DNA of 64,000 bases from Adenanthera pavonina (lineage: Eukaryota > Streptophyta > Magnoliopsida > Fabales > Fabaceae). Both the position numbers and the translations under genes were made by a program. The notes below the pieces were generated by a model. The model was not told where the DNA came from. It ran no database searches and was given only the letters and a program-made list of their open reading frames with translations. This document shows positions 10,501-23,499 of this stretch, piece by piece (the first letter of the stretch is position 1; every line of letters starts with the position of its first letter). Location of the stretch: NCBI GenBank assembly GCA_026686845.1, contig JAIVEN010000011.1:21438501-21502500 (forward strand). Reading direction: 5' to 3'.

Positions 10501-11990
10501 AGCTTCTACACGTTCTCTTCCTCACTTTTTCTTATTTTCACATGTTCTTGACTGATTCAACATGTGCCATGTGTCCTTCTTCTGGATTAGGTGATAAGCA
10601 TTACCCCACTTCACCCATTATCAATACTCCCTCCTTGCAAATTCGCCTTGTCCTTATGATGAAACCATGGAAATATCACATAATCTTCCCATGCTGCCTC
10701 TTCATGCAATCAATAATTCAAATGGAGGACCTGATGGCTGTTCACTTGCAACTCCTTGCAATGTTTGAGCTGTTAAATGACAGCGACATTTATATTTATT
10801 TTGCGGGTGCAGGGTTGCACGCTGGAATCCTGGGTCCTCTTGGCACCACGGTTGCAATTGCTGGTTTTTCTTGCATTGCTGTCTCAGGGCCATCATTATG
10901 CTTATTGCACGCGACTTTTCTTTGGTTCGTTCCCGTGATTACTCACAGTCTCCACTCAACTGTAATATGTGCTGAAGAAAATTGGGTTATTCCCGAGTGT
11001 TTAGACATGTCCGTTCTTTTCTATGACAAGTGAATGGTCTACTGACTCATCGTCTTCTTTGAAGTTCTGATTTAAAATTTATTGTCTGCCAAACTCTAGA
11101 AAAGGTGGTTTGCGAGGGAGGAAAGATTAAAAAGATATTTGTTTCAATGAAGACGCTCATTTGAAGGATTACAAGGCGAATGGATTTGCATTTAACGGAC
11201 ATAATGCTTCACTTTCACCCCAAAAGAATGATAATGATATCATGGGAAAAAAAAAACAGTAACAGAATTTGAGAGAAGCTTGTATTTTAAAACTCATCTT
11301 CATCTTAAGATCTCCGTTATAATGAAGTACTTTATAGGATCTCAATCCTGTGCTTCTAGGAAGATTAGGTTGACTGACTGCTCACTCACCAACATAAATG
11401 CCTTTACAGTTGCCCCCTACGTCTACAATTGCAATTATTTTTATCAAAATATTCTTATAAATACTATTTTAAAAATATTAAATATATGTTTTGCAATTTA
11501 AAAATAATCAATTTTCTAAATTTAGAATAAATTAAGTTATATTCACAATAAAATGAATAGATAACATTGCAATAAAATTAACATATTTTTTTTTCATAAA
11601 AGAGGTAATACTATTTCTAAAAGATGTTTTGATAAAATGTTAACTTCAAGAGAATTTAATCGCAATTTTATAATAGAAAGATAATAATACAATTTTAATA
11701 TTTTTGAAAAAAAAGTATTTTAATCTCCACTAAATTAGAAAGATTAGTTAAACTAATGGTGGAATAACTTATACTCAAAAACTGGAATCTTTGCAATCAC
11801 TTAACGGAGAATCTTTTCTTGAGTGTATCCCTCCGTCATGTTGCAAGCCAAGAATCAGAATCAGACTTATGAATCAGGAAAAGCAAAACTAATATTATTT
11901 GCTGCCTGAAAAAGCATACCTTGCTTTCACTCGACCAACGGAGATACCCAGTACAAATATTTTCTTCTTATTATACTTTAAATATATAAA
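10501..11990. other. Intergenic, no convincing gene
   Basis: A 163-codon ATG frame (10542-11033) has no recognisable domain and biased composition. On the minus strand around 10600-10900 a GCAAGGAGGGAGTA purine tract suggests retroelement debris. The rest is AT-rich. Confidence 0.4.
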
Positions 11991-12060
11991 CATTGTGTGT
12001 GTGTGTGTATTGTTGATAGGTTTTGTGTTTCAGAACTTGCAAAACTCACATCAGAACATC

Positions 12061-13140
12061 ATGGGGTTGGTCAGCAGTGTCATGGGCGGGAAAGGTTCGT
12101 CCATTTTCTGGACTCTTATAATAATTTCATCAACGTGAATTTTCTAGTGCCAATTAAGATCTCTAGTGTTTTGCTTTCATATATTTTAATGGCTTTTTGA
12201 TTTGCCATATTTATGTCCGTGATTGTGCAGTATCAACAAACCAGTTGAAGAATGTTCTCTATGATAAACTGTACGAGCAATTCATTGAGGACGAGAACAA
12301 AGAAATCAAAGACTTTGAGGCCTTCCACACTGCCATTCTTCGAATGATCACGTAAGCCTGTAATTAAGATTTTATTATCTCATATCACAATAACATATTT
12401 TTCTTTTTCTTTTTCTTTTTTTTTTTTGCTTACTGATTAGAAAGTTGATGAACAGTGTTAGCTCAGACGGAGCTTCAATTCATGTCAATTTTTTTTTCCT
12501 GGTGAAATATCAAAAGCTTTTCTATCGGTAGACGAAATGCATTCTTTAGTTTCAATTAAAATTTAATCAATTTTTTTTTCGGTGAAGGAAAAGAAAAGAA
12601 AATTAAAAAATAGAAACAATATATTAGTTCTCAAAATGGCTGATATATACCTCCTAATTTTGGTGCTATACTTGAAAGATTCGATATAAATATTAGTTGC
12701 CTGATCGATTCATAATAGTACTATATTCAAAGACGTGGATCCAGAATTTCGTTTATGCAAAATAGTGAAATTATGAATTTTTCAAGCATCATTTAAAAAA
12801 CTGACAATTTATAATTTGAAAACATACGCCATTTCAATAATTTCATATTTGACTTGATTAGCTTTTGCATATGGCTTTCTTATTCTTAAGGTTTTTTTTT
12901 TGTTTTTATTGCATGATAGGGAGACATATTTAATATTTTTGTAAATGGTTGAGGTTGGTTATAACTTAAGTAATAAAGCAAAAAAAAAATAAATAAATAA
13001 AAACTATACATGTCTGTGCTTTTTATTTTTTTTTTCATGCAATTTTTAACACTGACATTAGAAAATGCAGAAAATAATATCCAGCAAATTATTTATTAAA
13101 AAAAAGGCTTATGCTTATATATGTGCATCGAATTAATTTT

Positions 13141-13192
<52 letters not shown>

Positions 13193-14299
13193 AAAGATAC
13201 TTTCCTAAATACAAATTTATTTTACATTTTAATTTTTTTTAAATGTTCTCTATTAATGGAAATACATTTTTGATTAAAAATTCAATTGGATACTGCATTG
13301 ATTAAAAAAAAATTGAAATTAGTTTAATGTATAAAATAACTTTTTGTTTTAAAAAGTTTATATATATATATTTTAAAAAAGTATATGTATGATTCACGAA
13401 GAAATAAGTATCATATTTTGAAAATTATAGTAATATTTAATTAATTAGTTTAACTCGTAAATTTAATGCAGCGCTATCAATAACATCATCCCCGGCAAGC
13501 ATTATGAGGTACCAGGATTCAAAGATATACAGGTCAGTTTAATTCTCAGCTTCAAAAATTTTTTTTAACAAATAAATTCTTTATTTTTTTTTTCTGATTT
13601 CACAAAAATTGTAATTTGATTTGTTTAGTTTAAAACTCTGTAATGTTTTTTGTTTTTTTCTCACATGGTCTTATTTTGCCTCATCATTAGGTTTTTCATC
13701 CAAAAACCATTTTGTCTGATGAATATCCCAAACATATCTGTTTATTGTTCAGTTGGCCGGAAAAAGGGGGGAAAAATAGATGATCAAGTTTTTGGTATTA
13801 AGTTTTTAACTGATGATAATGTGATAGATACAATAGAATAGTGAAAGTGAAGTGGATGTGAACTGTGAAGGGTGGTGAAACTGAATATTTGAAAATAAAA
13901 GGAAGTATGTGTATGAATTAGAAAAATTAAAAAGAAATGATTTTCATACCGAGGGGGAATGAAACTGGCTTGACATATCTATGCATCTGTACATATATAC
14001 GGGGGAAAGTACAGGACGAATTCAAGAATTGGGAGGCAGCAGAAGGTTACGAGAACAAGAAGAAAGTGGTGAGAGATTTCATAGAGAACAAGGTGCACAT
14101 GAGGAAGGTGGATCCGTCGATGTATCTGACAGGACTGGCGGCTCCACCGGCAGCTATGGCGTTAAAGAGAGCAGGAGAGAGTCTGCCTCAGCTCAAAATC
14201 ATCAAGTTAGTGCCTGATCTCATCTTTGTGCCATCTGGTACTCTCGTCGCTCTTGTGGGCTGCCGGCTCGCCTCTACTTGGAATCGTGTTAAGCGATGA
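12061..14299 (+). CDS. Four-exon gene for a 166-aa plant protein of unknown function
   Basis: Coding exons inferred from splice signals and frame are 12061-12094, 12231-12351, 13472-13532 and 14015-14299. All introns are GT..AG, and the phases join to one 166-aa frame. The protein starts MGLVSS, a fit to the N-myristoylation pattern (Gly2, Ser6), which suggests membrane attachment. A helical charged stretch follows (YEQFIEDENKEIKDFEAFH, then NNIIPGKHYEVPGFKDI). The C-terminal part has a conserved-looking LAAPPAAMALKR block and a hydrophobic segment at about residues 137-157 that could contact or cross a membrane. I recognise the plant-specific style but not a named family. Intron 2 is about 1.1 kb and holds an ATT microsatellite. 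The stop TGA is followed by an AT-rich 3' region. Confidence 0.82.
13143..13190. repeat. (ATT)n microsatellite in intron 2
   Basis: About 16 uninterrupted TTA/ATT units within the second intron of the 166-aa protein gene. Confidence 0.9.
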
Positions 14300-14521
14300 A
14301 ATGGATCAAATCCACTCATCTTAACTTATTATATGTCTCAACTTTCCAATAATTATGTGTATTGTACTCATATCCCTTGGGTTGGGTGTTTCCCAAGCTA
14401 ATGTTATCCTTCACAAAGGATAATCATTGTATTATTGTATGGTATTGGAATAATTTGATTCAACTATTGTAATCATTTTTATGTTTCATGTATAAAAAAA
14501 TGTGTTTACTTTCACAATGAT

Positions 14522-15022
14522 TCTGTCCATCAGATGAGATGGCTCATGCATACTCCATCAACTTATTTTACACGACTCAACTTTCCTAATGACACAACCA
14601 ATTCAAGTTTTCACTCTGTGAACTTGTGTTGTGCATGCATTGCTTCAATCTTTAGAATAATTTCGTTTAAGGATTTACAACCATCTTTAGAGTCAATGGA
14701 AAATAATCATAAGATCACTGAGGTAATACACATTAAGCTCCAATCAAGAAGGTTCATACCAAAGTAGGAGAATAAGCTATGGTCAGACAAAATCATATCC
14801 TGCTTCAACTCTCTCTCGTTTTGTTCCTCATCATCACTTTACTCCTACCAAATGAACCTGTAAAAGGTCAGTCAGTACTTGGTATCAAAACCATCCAGTG
14901 TAAGAATTGCAATTTCATGCTGCTTTCAATGATCATATTTAAGTGCTTGAAAGTGAAGATGCTTCAGCTGCTTCAATTCAATCCACTTGAAAAACGCCAT
15001 GTCAGAGGATCAAGTCCGCATG
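14522..15022 (-). pseudogene. Internally deleted partial copy of the 15802-22094 gene
   Basis: In plus-strand order 14525-14697 matches 17617-17790 (part of coding exon 4 of the neighbouring gene). It then continues straight into a match to 18142-18480 (the end of intron 2 and most of exon 2). The intervening roughly 350 bases with exon 3 and parts of both introns are missing. Intron sequence next to exon 2 is retained, so this is not a spliced retrocopy but a DNA duplicate with an internal deletion. Small indels and many substitutions break every frame. It lies in the gap between the 166-aa gene and the parent gene, in the same orientation as the parent. The apparent ORFs at 14534-14767 and 14779-15102 are artefacts of it. 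Confidence 0.8.
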
Positions 15023-15801
15023 GAACAATGAGAATTAGAAACTGGTTTGGGTACTGTTACCTTAGTCTGGGTTGGTTATTATATTATCAGGAAAAGGGCT
15101 GAGAAGCCTTTTACAACCACAATCCCCTGGGCTTAGAGAGAGGCAAGTGTTCTACCACCTTGGGTCACCTGAATTATCAAGGCTCAACAACAATCAGAAA
15201 GATTAATGGACGCGCAGATCGGCTGCAGATCATTGCTTGAGGCTGATATAGATATCTGGTCATTTATTCATGTAATCTAACTTTTGTATGATATAGCTAT
15301 CTGGTCATTTATTAATTCCAAAAAAAAAAAAAAGATTCATTTCTCTCTCTCCGTTTTCTTTTTTTGGGATAAATAGACCTATGAGACAATTTGGGTGTTT
15401 TAGATACACTTCCATCTGTCCTGAAAAGTTGTACTGTCTAATACTACATATCAATGAAACCACCCTTTCTCAAATCCATATAAGGAGGTCATGAAAAAGT
15501 TTCAATTGACCACTGCCATACAAATAACTCGCCAAGAAGAAAAACAATAGTATTATTGAGAACCATAGCATATAATGTCATTTGCTTCCTTCAAAAAATA
15601 GCGTACTTCTCATATTCACATCATGTACAACACCAATCTTGATGTGAGAGCAAGGAAACACAATAATATAACCAGCATTTACAAAGATCATATAAGCAGA
15701 TGACAAAATTTTCCAAAAAGGATTCTCAATTCCTCTAGCTGTCTCGCACAGTATTGTTCTACTAAAATATTGCTGTGACCAGATGATATCCAGCTCCACC
15801 T
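15023..15801. other. 3' flank of the minus-strand gene
   Basis: Contains the presumed 3' UTR of the 482-aa protein gene and a short unique region. ATATAGCTATCTGGTCATTTATT-like words occur twice at about 15250 and 15290. No gene is supported. Confidence 0.4.
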
Positions 15802-18800
15802 CTAGCGCGATTTCCGCCTTCGCCTCCTCGTGTTCCTTGAAAGATTTGACTTTGATGTAGAACATGCTTGAACAGCAGGCTGCAAATTAGCTGCAGCATT
15901 CTCGGTAGCCGAGTCAGGTTCTGAAACATGTACTGGGGAAATGCATTTCTGCTCGTCAACTGACTCGTCAGATGTTTTCACCAGCTGATTTCTAACATTT
16001 TCAAAAGTTTGCAGCTCTTCCTTAGCTACCTGATTATGAATTAGAACTCCATCCTTGGTCTGCAGATAATAAATGGACAGGATTATCACGATGTAATGAA
16101 GCTTCAAATACATACTAAGGAATTCTTCAACAATACTATCATCACAACGTGGAACCTTGTAAATTTTGCTGATAGAAGCATTAAAATTGTTGTCACTCAA
16201 TAAACAATTCCAAATCTTAATTGTACCAGAAAATAAAAACCACACACGAGAAAGCATATACAAGTGTGAAAACTGGGATCCTATCCCCATGACTGGAAAT
16301 GTGGATTACAAAAATAAAGCAGAAAGATCTTCCAAGAAGCAAGGAATATATGGAATTTGGGTATCACAAGGCACCAAAAGAATATGGAAACTTCAAAAAA
16401 AGCTAAGTAACGGCATAGAAGAGGTTAAAAAAGATCAATAGAATCAGAAAACCAAGCTATTGTAAATATACATACAAGTTTTTTGTAAGCTACTAAATAA
16501 AGTCTATGCATACCAACAACCTCAGGCACCTATATCCCAGTTTTCTCTTCCACAATTTAAACTTTTAATGCTTAACAGAAGCCAGTTTGTGCCAAATGAT
16601 TTCACAAATGTGATACAAAGAGTTTACTCAGGATTTAATAGAAATTACACTCTATTCAACACATTAAACTGAACCGTCATCCACTATGCCCTTTACCCCT
16701 TTCTTAGGTTGAGCTTTCTGTAAAAAACATCAACCAGATACTATACTGTCCACAGTAACATGAACTCCAAAATCCGGACCCTTGGTTTCCATACACATTG
16801 AGATGTTATTCCAAAACCAACCTCCCTTACGGGACTTATGGATAACAGATAATGGAGGGCAAAATGGCCCTTGATTGGCAGTATGTTTAAAGGAGGAAAG
16901 AATAATGGAGGATGTTCCATAGGCCCTCTAAAATCTTTCAAGGAGAAGCAAAATTAAGGTTATGCATCTATGATGCTGCCATCTCTGCAAATTTATTTTC
17001 TTTGAATTTGTTTCCCTTTCTTTCCACTCCCAACTCCCAAATATATCGTAAGGAATTGGATCAGGGGAATTGTACAGTGCTCAGAAACCCTACATGACTC
17101 GGATACAAGAGAGCAAAAGCTCCAAGAACAGGTGCTATACATTCACCATCCATCAAGGGTAATTGAAAATATTGACAAAGAAACAAGAATAACTAGAAGC
17201 TGAATAAGAGTGCTCCAGTATCTCAATCATAGTGAACAACTATCATTCATGGAGGATAACTTTTGCAGAAACTCATACAAATGGTGCTTGCAAAAGCACA
17301 GTTTATGCATAGAAAATGTTATTTCAAGGGTTTCAAATGTTATACACAACCCAAAATACTAGGCAGAAATCATCAAGAAAAAGTAAAAGATGGACAAAAT
17401 GATATCACCATTGTAATAGACACTTACATCTTCCCACAGAATCTCATGCTGAGGCTTATTGGTAGTCTCAATAAGAGGAGACATCTCACAACTTGATACT
17501 TCATTTCCAGGCACTAGTAGATCTCCCATGTTAAACTCAGTTTTGACTGATCTAACAGGAACAATGCTTTTGCTTCTAGCACTTACGGGAGAAGTTGGAT
17601 ATCTTTCAAAATGATTTGGTCCATCAGATGGCTCATGCATACTCAACTTATTAACAGACGTGAACTTTCCTGGATTTTCACTAATGACAGTGTCAATTCG
17701 AGTTTTCAATCTGTGAACTTGTGCATGCACTGCTTCAATCTTTAGAATAATGTCCTTCAAGGATTTATCACTATCTTTAGATTCAAGAGATGACAAAATA
17801 TCATTCCACCTGAACTCCTCAGTATTACCAGCATTACCTTATCATATCAATCAAACAGGAAGCAGTGTTAGATATATACAAAGAACATTGTAGGGTTAGA
17901 AACTCATGTAAACATATGATGAAAACCTATTATCAATCTTCATAGAAAATACAAGTTGAAGAGTAAAACTTGTGTATCTAATACCTTTTCTGGTTTCACA
18001 ATCTTAAATTGAGGTATATTGTTGAAAAAGCAGCAAAAACAGCTTCATATTTACTAGTGCAAACTCACCTGTAGCAACACCAGGAGCATCTTTCAAATGA
18101 GCAACATCAGCAGAGTTTTTGTTTTCTGGAAAACAAAGAAGCGAGGAAAATCATAAGATCACTGAAGTAATATACGTTAGGCTCCAATTAAGAAAATTCA
18201 TACCGTAGTAGGAGAATAAGCTATGGTTAGACATATATGATGCCAAATCACATTCCGCTTCGACTCTCTTTCGTTTTTTCCTCTTCATCAGTTTATTCCT
18301 ACCAGTTGAACCAGTAAAAGGTACTGATTTGGTACCAAAACTATCTAATGTAAAGTTTGCAAATTCATGCTGCTTTCTTTGATCATATACTGCAAGCTCT
18401 CTATCATATTTAAGCGCTTGAGACTGAAGTTGCTTCAGCTGCAATTCTATCCACTTACAACGCCACATCAGAGGATGTATAAACCTCCTCCAATGATTTG
18501 TCAGTTTTTTCTTCCTGCACAGTTAATAGGGAAAAAAAAATATTAGTGGCCGGTATTCTAATCAAACACCCAGTAACCAAGACAACATAATTAACAAATG
18601 TTAAGATGACCCACATAAAAAGGGTTCTATTATGACAAAAAGTAATGGTTCATTTATAAGGATGACGATGAAAATTTATACAAACTTAGAACACAGAGGA
18701 TTGGATAAATTCTAGACTGATTCACATGCATTTCCTTACTCTTACAAGTATAAAAGTTGTATATATATTTTCAACTGAACTAAGGTAGAGAAATAATAAT

Positions 18801-21800
18801 CAAACTCCTACATTTCCAAAGCAAGAGAAAGAAAGGGAGGTGTATTGATGTATCTTAGCATAGCACGTGGTAGGATTCCACTTCCTTCATAAAAATCCTA
18901 ATGAGTTATGCATAAAACATACCTAAATAATTTTCAGCCATGCACAATTTAAAAGAATATACATAAAATAATGTGTCCAAAAATAAATTCTATCAAGTCA
19001 TAAACAATACACAAAACATATTAACAGAAACAAGTACTTCAAAAATAAAAGAACCTACGTCAGAAAATACCTTAAACTGAGATGAAGTTGCATTACAGAA
19101 AGTTTAAACAACAGCAGATTAGCGAATCATAATTGTAATGCATGACTCAAATGTTAATGAATATGTATAAATTCCAACCTCAGAATGTTCCCTTACTGGA
19201 GATTTATAAAACCTACCTATCTAATATTAATGTTGTCACTGAATCTCAGTATTAACGATTTAATTCCATTTAAGATTTAAAAAAAAAAAAAAAGATCCTT
19301 TGATATCACAATTTGACAACCAAGATTATCAAACAAGAATGAACTGAATTCAAGCTGAAGCATGCTGATGCCTACCTGCTTGGACCACCTAGCTGATTTC
19401 CTGTCACTAAAACCCATCAGTGCAAAATATTCAACCAGCAAGTTACAGCAATCAGAATCATCCATTCCTTTATTAAAGTTTCTTATTTTTAGTTCCTATA
19501 CTCTATACTAACTCTTTAATAGTTTTTCATTTATCCAAAGAGATTATTCAAACCATTTGCATGATGGAACTAGAAAATCATTTTTTCCTTACACCATAGC
19601 TGCATTTAGTTTAATGCGGCATGAGAATTTATTTAGGGGAAAACTTGTGACTCATTTGATAAATAGAATGGAATGGAATAGAAAAGAAAATATAATTAAA
19701 AAGAGATTTTGTAGATGAGAGATGTCTTTTGTGCCTTTGAATTAAAAATAAAAAATAAAAAAAAAGACACAGTTATTAAGAATACACAGCTACTGTTAAG
19801 TCAAACCTTTTATTTTCTCACATAGAAACAAGTACTGTGTATGCTTTTTACAACTTAGTGCCACATGATTGACTCATTAAAAAATTATGTGATCGATGTG
19901 AGAAAGCTGACAGAAGATGAACTTTACCAAATAACAACAACAACAATATTAGCCTTATCCCACTAAGTGGGGTCGGCTACATGGATCATACGAGACAGAA
20001 GATGAACTTTACCTAAGTTTTACCTATATGTTTAATCCACAAAGTGAGGTCAGCTAAATTTGATCTAAAAAGTATAAGCAACTAATTTGGAATACAACAA
20101 AACATATTTTACAAATGAACCTTCAGCATTTCCAGTTCATTAACCAATCAAGTTTTCAAAAAGCAAGCAATTATCACATTGCCCAACAGTCAATCACATA
20201 CATAGACGACATATAAGGATTGTCAATCAAACTAATAGATGAAAACCATCAGCTCACAGTAGAAATTGACATTAAGTTTAAATCCTACATAGACTACATC
20301 AAATGTCCTGATTCCAATTCAATGAGATATTGGATGAGCTGAATTGAGTTAAGCTTTCAATCACTCTACCCTGTATTCAATAAGATTAGTTTTAAGAAAA
20401 GTAAAATAACTTATCTGTTTATAGAATCACAGAACTCCATAACATTTCATGAGAAAACACTTGACAGTGCAGCAGCATAACAAATAGGAAATTGAACCCA
20501 CCAAGTACTTAAGACATACAGTCTCAAGCTGATTGAGACACCCAAACAAGCAAACTTTACATCACAAAAAGTAGACATGAGAAATTGTACATTAGCATCC
20601 TTCATCAAGGTTTGATACGAAGTTTCTTAAAGTGCAAACTCAACTCAATATTCTAGTAAACAAGCATTACAATTTTACAACCACTTCCTAACCTCTTACA
20701 AAAACAAATTAGGCAGCAAAGTAGGTAGAAAGGTAGAATACCAGTTTCAACCAGTAACCCCTGTAACTGAGAAACTGGCCAGTCTATGATATAATTATGA
20801 ATTTATTATGTAATTCAGATAAACTATTCAAAGTTAAAGTTCTCTCAAATCAAGCACAAGGACAGTCCCTGTGACAACTAATAAGTATCTTTTGAAAACT
20901 AAAGACAGAGGAAAGTAAGTTGAAGGTGCACCAAAGATAAAGGAGAAATAAAGTTAACCATTAAAGATAACCGGTGATAACAGTAACTAAGAGGGGAAAA
21001 AAGTAAGAAATCTGAGAAATAGAAACTTGAATAAAACAACCACAGCGAAGAAGTTAAACACAATCATGAATAAACTAGTTAATGAAATTTTAGGATTTAC
21101 AATAACAATTGGTATAAAAAAATATCAAAATTCAGAGGTTTTTCATTAAGCCACCATCTGGAAAGTTGACGCTTAAATTCCCCAAGAAATTGGAAACCTA
21201 TTTATAAGACATTTGAATAAGTGATTCATAAAAAATTCAGAATTCCCATATTATTTATGGCATATCAAACATATGATAGATCCTTTATAACTCACTCAAA
21301 TATTTTATAAATGAATTTCCAAGTACTAAGGAAATGAAACTGTGAATTCACCAAACTCTATTGCGGTTACTTCAATTTTATTTTTTTTTTAATTTTTGTT
21401 TCTTTGGTCAGTGTGAATCCTTCACATAGATAACCCAATAAAATCAACTCTGAAAATACTGCAGTTAGACAGACAGGACCTTTCTGCTTCATTTTAATGT
21501 TTAATAAATTGTCAGAAAGACAATGTGCCTATGTACAGTGTACAGACAGAAGAAGATGATCATACGTTCATTTTGCTTTTAATTTTTATCCCAACTTCAT
21601 TGTCTTGCTTCACATGGACAAGCACAAGAATCACAAGACACGAAGAGTAGATGCATGAAACAAATCAAACTTGAATTATACCTTATTCGAAATGGTTCAA
21701 AACAATCATCATGCATTGGTGAGGATGCGTTCCCAGAATGTATCTGTGATTCAACTTCAACGTCACTGAATGCTGAACAATTCTCATTCTCTGTGCCAGA

Positions 21801-22094
21801 TAATGTATCACCAAAAGAACTGGAATACTCCGTGACATCCTCACAAGCAACTTCAACAATCGAAGTCTTCCCAGAATTTGAGCACCCAGTTATGTTAACT
21901 TCTATGTCTTCATTTCCATTAGACAAAGGAGTTTGTTCAATTGGCAATGCTTCAGTGGCACAAGCATTACACTTGTTAATTCCAGGTTGAAAATCCTTGT
22001 GTTCCGAAAATGGAGGGGCAGGAACAGTCTCTTTACTAACCAGAACTTCTGGGGCAGATTCCATCTTCCCCTTCAGCTCTATGTCAGGGCCCAT
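15802..22094 (-). CDS. Five-coding-exon gene for a 482-aa basic, probably nuclear plant protein
   Basis: On the minus strand coding exons run 22094-21682, 18514-18204, 18125-18069, 17837-17428 and 16059-15802. All junctions are GT..AG and the phases join into one 482-aa frame from MGPDIELKG to RRRRRKSR. Residues 1-137 are acidic and Ser-rich. Residues 138-185 form the most conserved-looking block (KLTNHWRRFIHP, then LMWRCKWIELQLKQLQSQAL), likely helical. KLMKRKKRKR at about 212-221 is a good nuclear localisation signal, and the extreme C terminus is a second basic cluster. A helical KIEAVHAQVHRLKTRID segment lies in exon 4. It resembles a plant-specific family annotated as uncharacterised; I cannot assign a biochemical role. 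Intron 1 is about 3.2 kb and contains a LINE tail insertion. A partial copy lies at 14522-15022. Confidence 0.85.
19929..19993 (-). mobile_element. 65-bp truncated LINE/SINE tail with perfect 20-bp target duplication
   Basis: Read on the minus strand the insert is ATGATCCATGTAGCCGACCC, then a CACTTAGTGGGATAAGGC block and a (TTG)n tail. The same end occurs at 40483-40645, where it continues an RTE-type LINE reading frame. It is flanked by perfect 20-bp direct repeats, GACAGAAGATGAACTTTACC, at 19909-19928 and 19994-20013, the hallmark of target-primed reverse transcription. It sits in intron 1 of the 482-aa protein gene. Confidence 0.85.
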
Positions 22095-22117
22095 TTTCGT
22101 AAATCATGCAATTGGCT

Positions 22118-23296
22118 GCCCGGAGATCATCCAATGACCATGATGTACATTATAACATGCAAAACATAAATTCACAAAAAAAATCAAGATATACCACAAG
22201 AGAGAAGAAAAGAGTTGGCCATAATTCACACCATTATTATAATTTCTAAAGCCCCATGTGACTACACTATTAAACTCTTCAGAGAACCCAATTCTCTGAG
22301 AACACTCCAAGCATAGGCAAAACAAAACACCCAAGCACTATATTCAGGCTGAATTGCAATCAAAATAAAAGTAAAAGGTGTGCACGTTAAGAGTTTATAA
22401 AGGAAAGTTCCAGAATAAATTGAGCCAAAAATACTTTTTCCTTGTAAACCTAGTTGTCCCCAAAAGTAGTCCCTAAATACTGGGTCATTAATTCAAATCA
22501 TTTTACTTTGAATTCACATATACAAAGATCACATGTAGTAACCAAATGGTGTGTCCTGAACATTTTTCTTGCCGTTTAAGATAGTGGATGTAATCAATGA
22601 ACCATTCCAAAAGTGAACAACCATTCGTTCAAAATACTTTTTCACGCAAGAGCAACCGGAGATCCTTCATTTATCTTACAGGAAAGTAACAGTTCAAGCT
22701 TCAACAGCAGAATGAACAAGCGTCCATAAATTCCAACCATTTAACAGACACGGTATGGTTCAAGGTCCAAAATCTAGTACCACATCACATAATAAACTTC
22801 TGAACTTTTTGGTGGCAACCACAACGTTGGAGCGTTCACGTCACGACAAAGTCAAATTTCCGGCCAGAAAAATAACAATCACCTATTTCTCGGAAGAAGC
22901 ATATGAAAATATATAACATCTCAGAAAGTTCAATGTTCATATGAATAGCTTTAATTCGATACCAACACATCAATTATAACTCAAACCAAATTTCAATTTC
23001 CATCAAAAGCACTCATTTCTTTCATATATTTAGTGTTGTTGGGTTTTTTTCTGTTGGGGGCAGGTGGGGGGGGGGGTGTTTTGGTTTTCGAAGCGCAATA
23101 TAATATAGCCCATACTACGAAACCTCACAAAAATTTAACCCTCATATAGATAATCCAACACCGACACAGGAATCAGAATCTCAACCAAAGATGAAAATTG
23201 AACAAACGTACGAATTTCGCAACCTAAGCACCCTTCAGAGAACCCAAAAGGCAGAGAAGATTACTAGCCTCTGCAAGTAGGAAGCGAAGTTCTCAC
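22118..23296 (-). other. Inferred 5' UTR intron of the 482-aa protein gene
   Basis: A donor CAG/GTGAGAAC at 23297/23296 and an acceptor CTCCGGGCAG ending at 22116 lie upstream of the start codon. Splicing would leave 21 bases of UTR before the ATG at 22094. There is no conserved ORF in the interval. Such 5' UTR introns are common in plant genes, but this one is inferred from splice signals alone. Confidence 0.4.
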
Positions 23297-23483
23297 CTGC
23301 CTCTCTCCCAGCGAAAGCAAAAAGAGAGGGAATCAACAACAGAAAATATTATCCGTGATCCTTGCTCAATGATTCGCTTTCTTACTCATCACAACTCTAA
23401 CAAAGCGTGAATCAAGAGACAAACGGCAAGCTAAAGACCGCTCTGTTTTTTTTTTTTTGTTTTACCGCGATTTTTTGTTTTGT

Positions 23484-23497
23484 TAATATTTATATAA
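23484..23497 (-). promoter_or_regulatory. Candidate TATA box of the minus-strand gene
   Basis: On the minus strand CCTTATATAAATATT lies about 190 bases upstream of the inferred UTR donor, a reasonable position for the core promoter of the 482-aa protein gene. Confidence 0.4.
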
Positions 23498-23499
23498 GG

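Noticed and set aside
10542..11033. 163-codon + strand ORF after the PPR gene
   Set aside because: No domain, unusual composition, no splice or promoter context; the opposite strand looks like retroelement debris, so it is not called as a gene.
23060..23082. G-run that could form a quadruplex
   Set aside because: A single homopolymer-like run of 12 or more G in a UTR intron, more likely a simple repeat; no further evidence.
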